Shown here piece after piece: positions 1 through 35,740 of a stretch of 64,000 nt of DNA. Below the pieces are notes generated by a model. That model searched no databases and was not told where the DNA came from. It saw only the letters and a program-made list of their open reading frames with translations. Source of the DNA: Lytechinus pictus (lineage: Eukaryota; Echinodermata; Echinoidea; Temnopleuroida; Toxopneustidae); contig NC_087258.1 in assembly GCF_037042905.1 (NCBI RefSeq), positions 9,898,501 to 9,962,500 of the forward strand, in the 5' to 3' direction. Position 1 is the stretch's first letter. Each line of letters begins with the position of its first letter. A program made the translations under genes and the position numbers.

Positions 1-243
1 CAAGTTGTAAATATTGTAGGGGTGGTATTGTTGAATAGAATTGAATGAAGAAAGCAATCACTGATCTTGAGAAGAAAACATTCCTGCTCAAAAAATGTCA
101 GAAAAGACAATGAGTTACAAAGACGTAGGCAACAGAACCAAAGTTTTTGGAAAGGGAGTCAGTCGAAAATGAATAATGTTACTCTTGTGGGTTACACTTT
201 ATAGTAGGGCTAGCAGATCACGCGGGACAAAGAAAGACGGGAA

Positions 244-561
244 ATGGCGAAGCGGATTTCAAAAGAGATTGAAGAAGAAAAGAAGAGGCGTGAAGCGGAA
301 ATTAGTGTGAACGCAACCACATCAGATTCAGAGAGCGAAGGCAATAGTGGGGGAGATGTAGAGAGCGATGAAGGGGAAAGCAAGAATGAAGATAGCAGCG
401 AAAGAGAAGAGGAGGCTGGGGAGCAAAAGGTGCCATCCCTCAGGATGCTAGTGCGCCACCCATCTACTGAAGACCAAATTGGGGTGACATGTTTTGTCAA
501 GAAGCCCAGCCTGGGAAACACAATGCTGAAATGCGTATCCATTACCCAGAGACTTTTATAA
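244..561 (+). CDS. Acidic, charge-rich ORF of unknown function (copy 1)
   Basis: This ORF of 105 codons begins with a Lys/Glu-rich helical stretch, followed by a Ser/Glu/Asp-rich acidic tract at about residues 25-60. It is preserved almost unchanged in copy 2 at 1869-2183 (104 codons), which supports it once having coded. After the stop, another frame stays open to a stop at about 642 and is also similar between copies, so the real C-terminus may have been reached by a frameshift or splice. I do not recognise the family. It could be an ORF of a mobile element or a low-complexity nuclear protein fragment. Confidence 0.3.
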   Translation: MAKRISKEIEEEKKRREAEISVNATTSDSESEGNSGGDVESDEGESKNEDSSEREEEAGEQKVPSLRMLVRHPSTEDQIGVTCFVKKPSLGNTMLKCVSITQRLL

Positions 562-855
562 ATGTTCGGGGACAAAGCGTGCTGCACGAAAGAAAGATCA
601 GCGAGTTCTACCCGCACGACGAGATGTCTGATTCTGAATAATTAAAAAATAATATGTTGTATTCACTTGAAAAGTGGATGCATTAATTATGCAGACAGTC
701 ATTCTGAGGATGAAGAAAAAAATAAATGGAAAAATAGAAGAAAAAAAAAATGAATGCAGTGTGAGAATGTTCAAGGCATATGCCAAAACTAGAAACACAA
801 AGACGAGGAATGAGAGAATGATGAATATGTTTAATGTTAGAAAAGAAAAAGAAAA

Positions 856-1167
856 TTGTTTTGTCTTGGGGGCAAAAGCAGGGTAGGAGGTACAGCTGAA
901 GAAATGCTTGACACAATGAAGACAGTTATAGAGGATGTGTGTTCAGCTATTGGTGATGGTAGTAAAGTAAATAATGTAGTTAAACAAATAAAAAATACAA
1001 TCAGTGATAGACAAATCGTACAGAAAAAATTAAATGAACTTCTGCAAAACTACAGGCGAGAGATCTTGCCAATAGTTGTAAGAGAATGGGTATATTTAAC
1101 GGATTTGGAAAGGGAGTCACTGTCGAATATGAATAATATTACTTTTGTGGGTTACACTTTACAGTAG
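856..1167 (+). CDS. Helical ORF of unknown function (copy 1); frameshifted in copy 2
   Basis: The 103-codon ORF has an amphipathic, probably all-helical central part (about residues 15-90) without recognisable catalytic motifs. The equivalent in copy 2 starts near 2490 and matches for about 45 codons. It then changes frame near 2605, so copy 2 is broken. The upstream segment (674-855) is lysine-rich in another frame. Conservation of the first part in both copies is the only support for coding. I cannot assign a family. Confidence 0.3.
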   Translation: MFCLGGKSRVGGTAEEMLDTMKTVIEDVCSAIGDGSKVNNVVKQIKNTISDRQIVQKKLNELLQNYRREILPIVVREWVYLTDLERESLSNMNNITFVGYTLQ

Positions 1168-1868
1168 GGCTAGCAGATCAGGCGGGACAAACAAAGTATG
1201 GGAAGATATGGTATTTAAGAGAGAACACGTAGGGGCGCAGAAGGTTGGAGTGGCATCAAAAGGTGGAGTAGTTAGATTAATAAGAACGGTGTATAAATCA
1301 GGGGCAAAACGTTAGTTCCGCGAGAACCCTTCAAGGGTAACAGGTTCAACATGTTATTTCATAATTGAGGAGGTGTTTATTATTTAAGACATGATTTGAA
1401 GGATTTTTTTGCACACCAAAAGGAAGAAACCTTTCACTTAAAGCAGGTAGAATTTCAATTTCATTTCATTTTCCCAGCATGTTTGTCCCATTGAAGACAC
1501 CGTTAGAAAAAAAATTGTATCAAAATCCAAAACCCGAGTAATTTCGCACACGTACGCAACCCGACTGATTAGTATAAGCCAGTACTACTAAGGCAAAAGA
1601 AGAGAAGACAAGTTGTAAATATTGTAGGGGTGGTATTGGTGAATAGAATTGAATGAAGAATTGAGTGGAAAAAAAGAAAGCTATCACTAATCTTGAGAAG
1701 AAAATATTCCTGCTAAAAAATGTGAGAAAAGACAATGAATTACAAAGACGTAGGCAACATACCCAAAGTTTTTGGAAAGGGAGTCAGTCGAAAATGAATA
1801 ATGTTACTTTTGTGGGTTACACTTTATAGTTGGGCTAGCAGATTACGCGGGACAAAGAAAGACGGGAA

Positions 1869-2183
1869 ATGGCGAAGCGGATTTCAAAAGAGATTGAAGA
1901 AGAAAAGAAGAGGCGTGAAGCGGAAATTAGTGTGAACGTTACCACATCAGATTCAGAGAGCGAAGGCAATAGTGGGGGAGATGTAGAGAGCGATGAAGGG
2001 GAAAGCAAGAATGAAGATAGCAGCGAAAGAGAAGAGGAGGCTGAGGAGCAAAAGGTGCCATTCCTCAGGATGCTAGTGCTCCACCCATCTACTGAAGACC
2101 AATTTGGGGTGACATGTTTGGTCAAGAAGCCCAGCCTGGGAAACACAATGAAATGCGTAATCATTACCCAGAGACTTTTATAA
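1869..2183 (+). CDS. Acidic ORF of unknown function (copy 2)
   Basis: This is the second copy of the acidic ORF at 244-561, with a few substitutions and one codon fewer near the C-terminus. The start context and the acidic tract are the same. Most changes are single-base and the frame is kept for over 100 codons, suggesting a recent duplication or weak constraint. Function unknown. Confidence 0.3.
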   Translation: MAKRISKEIEEEKKRREAEISVNVTTSDSESEGNSGGDVESDEGESKNEDSSEREEEAEEQKVPFLRMLVLHPSTEDQFGVTCLVKKPSLGNTMKCVIITQRLL

Positions 2184-3227
2184 ATGTTCGGGGACAAAGC
2201 GTGCTGCACGAAAGAAAGATCAGCAAGTTCTACTCGCACGACGAGATGTCTGATTCTGAATAATTAAAAAATAATATGTTGTTTTCACTTGAAAAGTGGA
2301 TGCATTAATTATGCATACAGTCATACTGAGGATGAAGGAAAAAAAATTAAAAAATAGAAGAAAAACTAGATGAATGCAGTGTGAGGCTTGTCAAGGCATG
2401 TGCTAAAAATAGAAACACAAAGAAGAGGAATGAGAGAATGTTGAATATGTTGAATGTTAGAAAAGAAAAGAAAAAGAAAACATTTTGTCTTAGGGGCAAA
2501 AGCAGGATAGGAGGTACAGCTGAAGAAATGCTTGATACAATGAAGACAGTTATAGAGGATGTGTGTTCAGTTATTGGTGATGGTAGTAAAGTAAATAATG
2601 TAGTTAAAAGATCAAAAATACAATCAGTGATAGACATATCGTGCAGAAAAAATCAAAGAACTTCTGCAAAACTACAGGCGAGAGATCTTGCCAACAGTTG
2701 TGAGAGAATGGGTATATGTAACGGATTTGGAAAGGGAGTCACTGTCGAACATGAATATTACTTTTGTGGGTTACACTTTACATTAGGGCTAGCAGATCAG
2801 GCGGGACAAACAAAGTACGAGAAGATATGGTATTTAACAGAGAACACGTAGGGGCGCAGAAGGTTGGAGTGGCGTCAAAAGGGGGAGAAGGTGGAGTAGT
2901 TACATTAATAAGAACAGTGTATAAATCAAGGGGCAAAATGTTAGATCCATGAGAACCCTAAAAGGGTAACAGGTTCAACATCTTATTTCATAATGGAGGG
3001 GGTGTTTATTATTTAAGACATGATTTGAAGGATTTTTCTGCAGACCATTGGAAAAGACAACTTGTTACCTAAAGCTGGTAGACTCCGATCTAAAATGTTC
3101 CACAATTCTTAACTGGGTGTAGGGCTTTCGGGTTCGTCAATAAGTATGTAACAGCGCCTTTGTGGCGAGAATCAGAGGGTATTAAAAGACAGTAGAACTA
3201 CCATGGATGAGAGATAGAAAGTAGTGT

Positions 3228-3652
3228 GGACTAAATTTGAAGAAAACAAGGGACAGACAGACTTTGCATTTGAGACAGACTCTGAGTTCATCTATCTTGT
3301 AAGGAACAAGCAAGAAGTGATCATTGGAGGCACTGCATTTGGGAAGTCAGTAAACACAAAAAGAATGGATGAAGTGTTCTTGCAAAGCAAGGGACAGACC
3401 TTGTATATGAGACAGACTCCGAGTTCATCTTTCTTGTAAGAAACAAGCAAGAAGTGATCATCGGAGGCACTGCATTTGGGAAGTCAGTAAACATAAAAAG
3501 AATGAAGAGTTCTTGCAAAGCAAGGGACAGACCTTGTATTTGAGACAGACTCCGAGTTCATCTTTCTTGTAAGAAACAAGTAAGTGATCGTTGGAGGCAC
3601 TGCAGTTGGAAAGTCAGCAATCACAAAAAGAATGGAAGAATTCTTGTAAACC
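3228..3652 (+). repeat. Three tandem ~135-bp units, each encoding a P-loop-like segment
   Basis: The motif CAAGGGACAGA recurs near 3247, 3388 and 3521 (spacings about 141 and 133). Each unit ends in a block that translates to a Gly-rich loop of the form GGTAxGKS followed by a basic helix start. The copies are imperfect. Unit 1 is open through the loop; units 2 and 3 are interrupted upstream of it. Unit 3 gives the best P-loop and is listed separately. Confidence 0.85.
3585..3645 (+). pseudogene. Possible small-GTPase G1 (Walker A) exon, best of three copies
   Basis: Between an AG at 3583-3584 and a GT at 3646-3647 lies a 61-bp segment. It reads a hydrophobic beta strand, then GGTAVGKSAIT, then a charged helix. 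This matches the Ras-superfamily G1 pattern (GxxxxGKS/T preceded by a V/I-rich strand). The matching segments of the two upstream units carry F for V in the loop. No G2-G5 motifs were seen within the following 1.5 kb. It may be a duplicated or relic exon of a Ras-like gene, or a chance P-loop in a repeat. Confidence 0.35.
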
Positions 3653-3659
3653 AACTCAC

Positions 3660-5280
3660 AGCACGACATACATGTACATGTAGCTAGCTATCAGACCAGC
3701 ATTCTCCATAGAATTTTAGGTATAGAAGTCCATGGTACGAAGGCCTACATGGTTGCTTCTTTCATCTTACTCAGTCAATGCGGATGAAAGGCGCAGGACT
3801 CATCAGGTCTTGATAGTCAGGTGCAGAGGCTTATCAATGTCTTGCAATTCATGCAGAGTATAACGGTGCAGGACTCCGACCTCAAGTACTACGACTTGAG
3901 GTAACTCCACTAAAATGGACAATGGTTGAAAAGAATAGACATATATTTCTTCCTTTAGGAGAAACACATAAATGTATTCTACAATGACTAATATTGGTAA
4001 TGTACTTGAATTTGTCATGTTACATTTGTTTATATTTTGTTAATATGAAGCGGGAATGAATTAAATCTATAGTATAATCTATATTTATATATGGTAGTAG
4101 TAGGCTTTTTCTGTGACTAGTTACAAGAGATGGATCTACCAGTTAAAAATTCACTCTGGTGAAGCCAAGGATATGTTTGTAAATCACAAACAATTTATCT
4201 TGTTTATGTAAGACAAAATAATAGGAACAAAACAGACAAATTCATGAAAATCCAATAACTGTCACAAACTGGATGTAAGAGATAGTGAAGAAACTTATTA
4301 GTTAGGATCAGTGTTGGATAAAAAGTGAGGTGACACAAGAAAAAAGATTGTCCCATTTGGCTACCCATACGTACAAGTAAGCCCCATATCCATGGAATGT
4401 GGATCTGAAATTCAAGATAAACATCATTCATGAAGCCATTTTATTCTGCTTCAAAATCACACATACCATGAAACCTGTATCATAGAAACAATTCAAAGGA
4501 GAAAAAGTGATCTTCAAGAGCAGGTGGTTTTTATAGACAGGTTTTTGTAATGTTTCAATGGCAATTGTTCTATCTTAGGAAAATCATAATTGTGTTTTTA
4601 TAGACAGGTGGTCTTCAATAATATTATTATAAATAATTATTCTATTATAAATAATTTTCATATTAAAGCAGAATATTAATTAGAAGCTTGTGACTGGTAA
4701 TTATAATTCTTGTGTATTGTATATTTTACATGAATCATGTTAACCAGGGAAAAATATTTTTCTTCTGTTGCCATGTAACCATCATTTTATGTTACATCTA
4801 TGTAAACCAGTGAAAAGGAATTTCCTTAATGGACAAAGTTATTCTACTCTTCAAATACTTATTCATATATCATTATTTCCTATGATCATAAGTACGTGTA
4901 CTATTAAACATCAGTTACCAATAATGTTGAAATATGACAAAAGGTCTAAAAAAATACAAGCACATAGAGTGTAGTACTTAAGGACTGTAAACCAGGAGTG
5001 GAAAGCTTGAGTAGTAGGTACATGTACATGTAGGATGAGCGGCTTGAGTAGACGGTTGATTGATTTGGAGAGGTGAGAGGCTTGAGATTAGAGAAGGCTG
5101 GCTAAAGTCAGCAAAATAAGTAGAGTTGCAGAGCAGGAGCGAGAGAGAAGACTTGACGCTTCGGGTACATCGACTGTCCATCTTCTTCTCGCCTTTCCAT
5201 TTAAATTCTAACTTAAACTTAAACTTAAATTCTAATTTAAATGTCTTACTTCCATCTGGGAAGTGGCATCTATTTAAGTA
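3660..5280. other. Intergenic, no gene recognised
   Basis: AT-rich sequence with only short ORFs that lack domains or splice context. A nearly pure AT stretch lies at about 4600-4720. There is no convincing repeat structure and no RNA gene. This stretch separates the 3' end of CLCN6 from the P-loop repeats. Confidence 0.6.
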
Positions 5281-5282
5281 CT

Positions 5283-5288
5283 TTTATT
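5283..5288 (-). terminator. Polyadenylation signal AATAAA for CLCN6
   Basis: On the minus strand AATAAA lies about 63 nt downstream of the CLCN6 stop codon (5351-5353) and is followed by AT/T-rich sequence. It is the first canonical signal after the stop and would give a very short 3' UTR. Later signals could also be used. Confidence 0.45.
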
Positions 5289-5350
5289 ATACATATTATA
5301 TACTTATACTATATTAGTATAAGATCAAGCCAGATACAATTCTCAAAGAT

Positions 5351-30949
<25,599 letters not shown>

Positions 30950-31439
30950 ATCAGTGACTCAATTTTTATTGACTATAATCTTGTCCTGTTGCGAGAGTTT
31001 GGGCTGGTTAAACGTTTGGGTTAAAATTTCGCTGACACAGTAGTACGCGCGCGCGCTGGAGCTGCATGCATGCGCTCTGTCGATCGTAAAATGGCGCGCC
31101 TAGCGCCTGCACGAGGGGTACGTATTTAACTGATATCAGCAAAATGTGGGCGGAGACCTTAATTGCGCTGCTGTCGTCTGCTAATAAGTTCTTACAATAT
31201 TGCATCCCTTTCCCTATACCATTTCCCTCGATACTTTTCTTAATCGTGGGACTTTCTTCTTTTGGGCAGGAATTAGTTGGGGTAGCCGGGCAGGACCACT
31301 CGGAGCCCCCCCCCCCCATCTGCACACCAGTGACTGAATGTATCCGCAACTCGCAAGCCTCTTCCTTTCTCACATTTGTGTTTCGCATTCCCCGCCCGGC
31401 ATTCTTTTTCTCCCCTCTATTTCCACCCCTCGACCATGT

Positions 31440-32520
31440 CTATCAGTTGTGTAACTACGAGGGGGGGGGGGGGGGGGGCATGGGGGGGCATGGGGGGCAC
31501 GTGCCCCCCAATCGGCTGCCCCCCCCAAAAAAAAAAGCGGAGAAAAGGGAGAAAAAGAAGGAAGAGTAACGTAGTGAGAAAGAAGAAATTATTGTATTTA
31601 TTTTAAATTATATTATATCAAATTATATTATGTTATATTTTATATATATATATATTTTTTTTTTCTTCATATTTTGTTTTACTTTATATGAAACACAATT
31701 TGGGGCCTATGTGTTCATCATTCTTGGTGCTCGCATTGTCTGTTTAACGAGACATGATTATAATCCTGTTACACTAAAACATCCTGTTTTCAAGTCAATA
31801 CACCAAATATATTTCCTCGCACTTCGAGTTATTATTGTTTTATGTAGTGACATATGCTTCTTTTTCATGACTACTCAAACTGATTGCCCGATTTTAAGGT
31901 CTGCATATAAAACATTTCCTATCCGTGCTTACGTTCGCATTAGTGGATTAGTGAGATCTGCTCTTATTGAATTCCGTAAATCAGTCCTTAAAATGTCTCT
32001 TTTTCTGATCTAAATATTAAAAAAAAATCAGCTCGCACTTCGCGCTCGCATTTGGTTATACGTATGGTCTTCGTAAAATTCTACAAATATGCCTTAAAAT
32101 GCTCCTCTTCAGGTCTGAATATCCAAAATTGTCAGCTCGCACTTTGCGCTCGCAATAATTGATTAGCGAGATGCGAATGTTAATCATGATTACAATGACT
32201 AGAAGTGTTTCATCTGTTTTAACAAAACCAGCAAGCGCTTGGCACGCCCGCATTGTTTGTTTAGCGAGACAGGTACGTATCATGATTAAATTTGCTTATA
32301 ATGCTCCTTTTTAGGTCTGAATATCAAAAATTTTCAGCTCGCGCTTGGCGCTCGCATTATTTGATCAGTGAGACACATATCCGTTTAATGGCACAGTCTT
32401 TTAAGATGTCTCTATTTAAGGTCAGCATACCTGGCAATTGAGCGCGCTTCGCGCCCTCACTAAGTGACTCAAAAATTTTGCTGGTGCCCCCCCCCCAATG
32501 CCGTATCTAATCCCCTTCTT
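31440..32520. repeat. G-run and CTCGC-rich dispersed repeat, copy 1
   Basis: Begins with poly-G runs (31461-31505). It then shows about five modules, 100-170 bp apart, each with a variant of CAGCTCGCACTTCGCGCTCGCA followed by TTxxTTGxTTAGCGAGAC. The same modules recur at 60230-61380 and, inverted, within 58030-58290. There is no credible ORF; the local frames are composition artefacts. Confidence 0.7.
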
Positions 32521-32731
32521 TTACTCTGTTCACTTTTGTGTTAGCACTACTATCCTTGACAATTATGTTCTAACAAAACAAAGAAAGGTCGGCAAGCAGT
32601 ATAAGTAGATATATTCACTAAAAGTAAAATAAATAAATATTCATTGAGATATCACAAAATTTTCATTCGCGAAAATTTGGAAAATGGGATATGTCTATAA
32701 ATTAATAATCTTTACAGAAAATTATCCACAA

Positions 32732-33275
32732 CCCGGGGGGGGGGGGCACTTACATTGACGAGTGGATACCATGCGCGACCAAAAAACACGTAAATATTGA
32801 AAAAAGGGTATCTATTTCGCTCGGAAAAATATACGTGTTTAGGGTCAAATATCCGGGGATGATAAAACAAAATAAAAATGTTTTATAAAGGATGTCCTTT
32901 TTGCCCCAACACTACGTGTTTAGAGTCCGATTTGCGCGAGGTGCATGTGGAAGGTGGGGCCGTACTAAACCAAAATAATGGTGTCTAAAGGTAAAACCGA
33001 CGACCGACGGACGCGTGAAATACTTGCTAAGAGTATCGTTTTGTTTCCTTGCATTTTCAGAATATGGAAAATACATCGCGCTGTACTTGTTTAGGGGCTC
33101 AGTTCTGGGAATACTTGCCAATAGTATTTGTTTCAAATACTTGTTAAGGGTAGGGTTTCACACGCCAATACTTGTTAAGGGGTGCATTTTCAGAATATGG
33201 AAAATACGTGTGCTTTTCAAGACCCCGTGGTCGCGCATGGTATCCACTCGTCAATGGAAGTGCCCCCCCCCCGGG
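32732..33275. mobile_element. MITE family E, copy 2
   Basis: Same TIRs as 17212-17765 (CCCGGGG..., CATTGACGAG, ATACCATGCGCGACC), inserted in the opposite orientation. Internal AATACTTGTTAAGGG subrepeats are shared. Flanks TCCACAA and TCACAAC may be a decayed duplication. Confidence 0.85.
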
Positions 33276-33345
33276 TCACAACGATTCCAGAAGCTCACCG
33301 AACTTAAATCACATGATTGGACGTTATATACTTTTCTTTTATTAA

Positions 33346-33933
33346 AGGTCAAGTCCACCCAAGAAAAATATTGATTTTGATAAATAGAGAAAAATCAAAC
33401 TAGCATAATGCTGAAAATTTCATTAAAATCGGATGTAAAATAAGAAAGTTATGACATTTTAAAGTTTCGCTTATTTTCACAAAACAGTGATATGCACAAC
33501 TCGGTGACATATAGATGAGACGGTCGATGATGTCCCTCACTCACTATTTCTTTTGTTTTTATTGTTTGAATTATACAGCATTTCATTTTTTTACAGATTT
33601 GACAATTAGGACCAACTTGACTGAACTATATGATATTAAACAATGCTAATTCCACATGTTCAGGGAGGAATTAATCGTTTTTCACTTGACAATGAAGAGA
33701 AAATGAGAATATTTCATATAATAAAATACCAAAGAAATAGTGAGTGGATGACGTCATCAGTTTCCTCATTTGCATACCGACCAGGATGTGCATTACTGTT
33801 TTGTGAAATTAAGCGAAACTTTAAGATGTCATAACTTTCTTATTTTACATCCAATTCTGACGAAATTTTCAGTGTTAGGCTTGTTGGATTTTTCACTTTT
33901 TTATTCAAATCCACGTTGGGGTGGACTTGTCCT
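33346..33933. mobile_element. TTAA-flanked MITE family B, copy 2
   Basis: 588 bp between TTAA at 33342-33345 and 33934-33937. TIR AGGTCAAGTCCACCCAA and its inverse match copy 1 at 12668-13250, as do the subterminal TTTTCACAAAACAGTGATATG segments. Confidence 0.85.
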
Positions 33934-34417
33934 TTAAAGTTCATCGACAGAAATCAATACCCGAGAATCAATATTTGTATCCTTTTACTGATACTGGACT
34001 TCGGACCCAGATCGACCGGGTTCAATTGCAACTTCTAAGTTGCCCCCGTAAAGCGAATGAACACTATATTTAGGCAAATTGCCACCACGTAAAGCACTCA
34101 TCACGTGAATGAACTTGGCAATAAATATTTTATTTCATTTGCTTAAATACAGTTGCTGATATAGTTTCAGAGTATAGTCCGTATATATTCAAACGAAGAT
34201 CACCGGTACTCTATGCAAGACAGCTTTATCACTATAATCGGGCAAGTAAATCGTTTTTCACGTGAGTATGAATTCAGGTATAGGCCCGCAAGATTACTGC
34301 TTATTTTCATTATCAGATTTCAAAGAAATGCCTATTCTCATGAGTAATCTGAAGTTTTTCATAAATGATAAGCAGAGTACCCGTTCTTTGGTTCGCAAAA
34401 TTGCACCCTTTAAACCT

Positions 34418-34572
34418 CTGTCACATTTCCCCTATGGCGACCGTACGGCGAGTCGATAACAGCCGTTTTAATTTTTTTTCTATCAACTACATTTTGGTGT
34501 GAATAAAAATGAATTAAAACGGCCGTTTTCGACTCATCGTACGGCTGCGATAGAGCAAATGTGACTGTGGTT
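34418..34572. mobile_element. Small hairpin MITE
   Basis: CACATTT...CCGTACGGCGAGTCGA...CCGTTTTAATT at the left is inverted at the right (AATTAAAACGG...TCGACTCATCGTACGG...AAATGTG). About 155 bp, almost entirely palindromic. Confidence 0.65.
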
Positions 34573-34787
34573 TGGGGCATATGGGCCTATGTTTCCTTTC
34601 ATAAGGACATGTCGGGTGTATAAAAAGGGGTGAATTAAAGATCTGCGCCATCTGTATCAAATTGAACGCGCTAGTCATTATAATTATCAAAAAATAATTA
34701 AGTATGAGTCTAGCTCTTGTCCATTATTAATTAATTCAAAGGTGGCGATCTAAAGGGAATGAGGGTGAGAGGGACACACCCTCCCTA

Positions 34788-34956
34788 CACTCTAAAAAAC
34801 GAAGTGCTAATTCGGAATTCAGCTCTTAAAGAGCGTGACTGCACTTCGGAGTGCTGATTTTTTTAGTTCAAATTTGAACGAGAAAATCAGCACTCCGAAG
34901 TGCAGTCACTATACACGCTCCTTAAGAGCTAAATTAGCACTCCAGTTTTTAGAGTG
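34788..34956. mobile_element. TA-flanked hairpin MITE (CACTCTAAAAA TIR)
   Basis: 169 bp between TA dinucleotides at 34786-34787 and 34957-34958. CACTCTAAAAAACG and inverse at the ends, with arms pairing over most of the length around a central TTCAAATTTGAA. The TA duplication suggests a Tc1/mariner-type source. Confidence 0.8.
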
Positions 34957-35429
34957 TAGAATTTCAAAATTATAGATATAAGATAAATGGGAGAGTGTCG
35001 TCTAGCTCCCCCCCCCCTTTCCAAGTTTTAAAGAGGGACAAAAAAAATCTCACGAAATCGCCGTACATGGTACTGCCTATTATGTTTTTGATCAGAACAC
35101 ACTACCAAACTTGTTTTCTTTATAATGTAAAGACTTTAGCCTGATTTCAAGCACTGACAACTTTCCATTTCAAGATTTTTTTTAATGAATTTAGATAGCA
35201 CAGCAGGTGGGGCTGTAATAATCAAGGAGATCTCCTTGGTAATATATTATATATTCCAACTTAATCTTGCAGCCCATATGAAACAGACTCGCATCACTGG
35301 ACGTCATTTTATACTTGCAAATTTGGTTAGGAAAATTACGCCAAGATACCTCCCGGGATACCTATCTGAGCATTTCGGACAAGGGTGGATAGTCCAATAT
35401 GTGAAGAATGATTCTTCTCCCTGGAGGAG

Positions 35430-35640
35430 GGAGAAGTAAAAGAAGGAGGGAAAGGAGACAAAGATGAAAGACGAATCATTGTGAAGGGCAGAAAAGAGAA
35501 TAAGAAGGAAGATAAAAAGGAGAGCACGAGAAGAAGAATAAGAAGAATTAAGAAGACGGAGAAGAAGAAGAATTAAGAAGAAGAAGAAGGAGGAGGAGGA
35601 GGAGGAGGAAGGAGGAGAAGATCACAACAAAGAAAATAGG
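35430..35640. repeat. Polypurine GAA/GGA tract upstream of the ependymin gene
   Basis: About 210 bp with very few pyrimidines, including (GAA)n and (GGA)n runs at 35520-35630. It ends about 100 bp before the ependymin ATG. Confidence 0.8.
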
Positions 35641-35663
35641 AACGTAGAACAAAACGAAGAAGT

Positions 35664-35674
35664 TCTTATATATT
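35664..35674 (+). promoter_or_regulatory. Possible TATA box of the ependymin gene
   Basis: CTTATATATTT lies about 70 nt upstream of the start codon at 35741, between the purine tract and the ATG. Spacing would allow a short 5' UTR without an upstream exon. Sequence alone cannot confirm it. Confidence 0.3.
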
Positions 35675-35740
35675 TTTTTTTCTTTCTTTCCCTTTCTTTG
35701 ATCATTCAGGAAATACTTGGAATCACAGTAATTGTTCAAG

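Larger units (their letters stand above)
1..3045 (+). repeat. Tandem duplication of a ~1.6-kb unit (copy 1 from 1, copy 2 from 1609)
   Basis: The sequence at position 1 recurs at 1609. Similarity then runs almost collinearly to about 3045, equivalent to about 1420 in copy 1, so the period is about 1608 bp. Copy 1 continues alone from 1425 to 1608. A shorter direct repeat sits inside each unit: the block at about 147-240 recurs at about 1107-1200. Each copy carries an acidic ORF followed by a helical ORF, described separately. Copies differ by scattered substitutions and small indels that shift frames in copy 2. No TIRs or LTRs are visible because the left edge lies outside the window. It could be part of a larger mobile element or a local duplication of an unknown gene. 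Confidence 0.85.

Noticed and set aside
210..2239. Minus-strand ORFs at 210-617 and 1835-2239
   Set aside because: They mirror the acidic plus-strand ORFs; their Ser/Leu/Phe-rich composition is what the antisense of an acidic tract gives.
31144..31606. Plus-strand ORFs with Gly- and Pro-rich parts
   Set aside because: They run through poly-G and poly-C runs of a dispersed repeat and have no domain or splice support.
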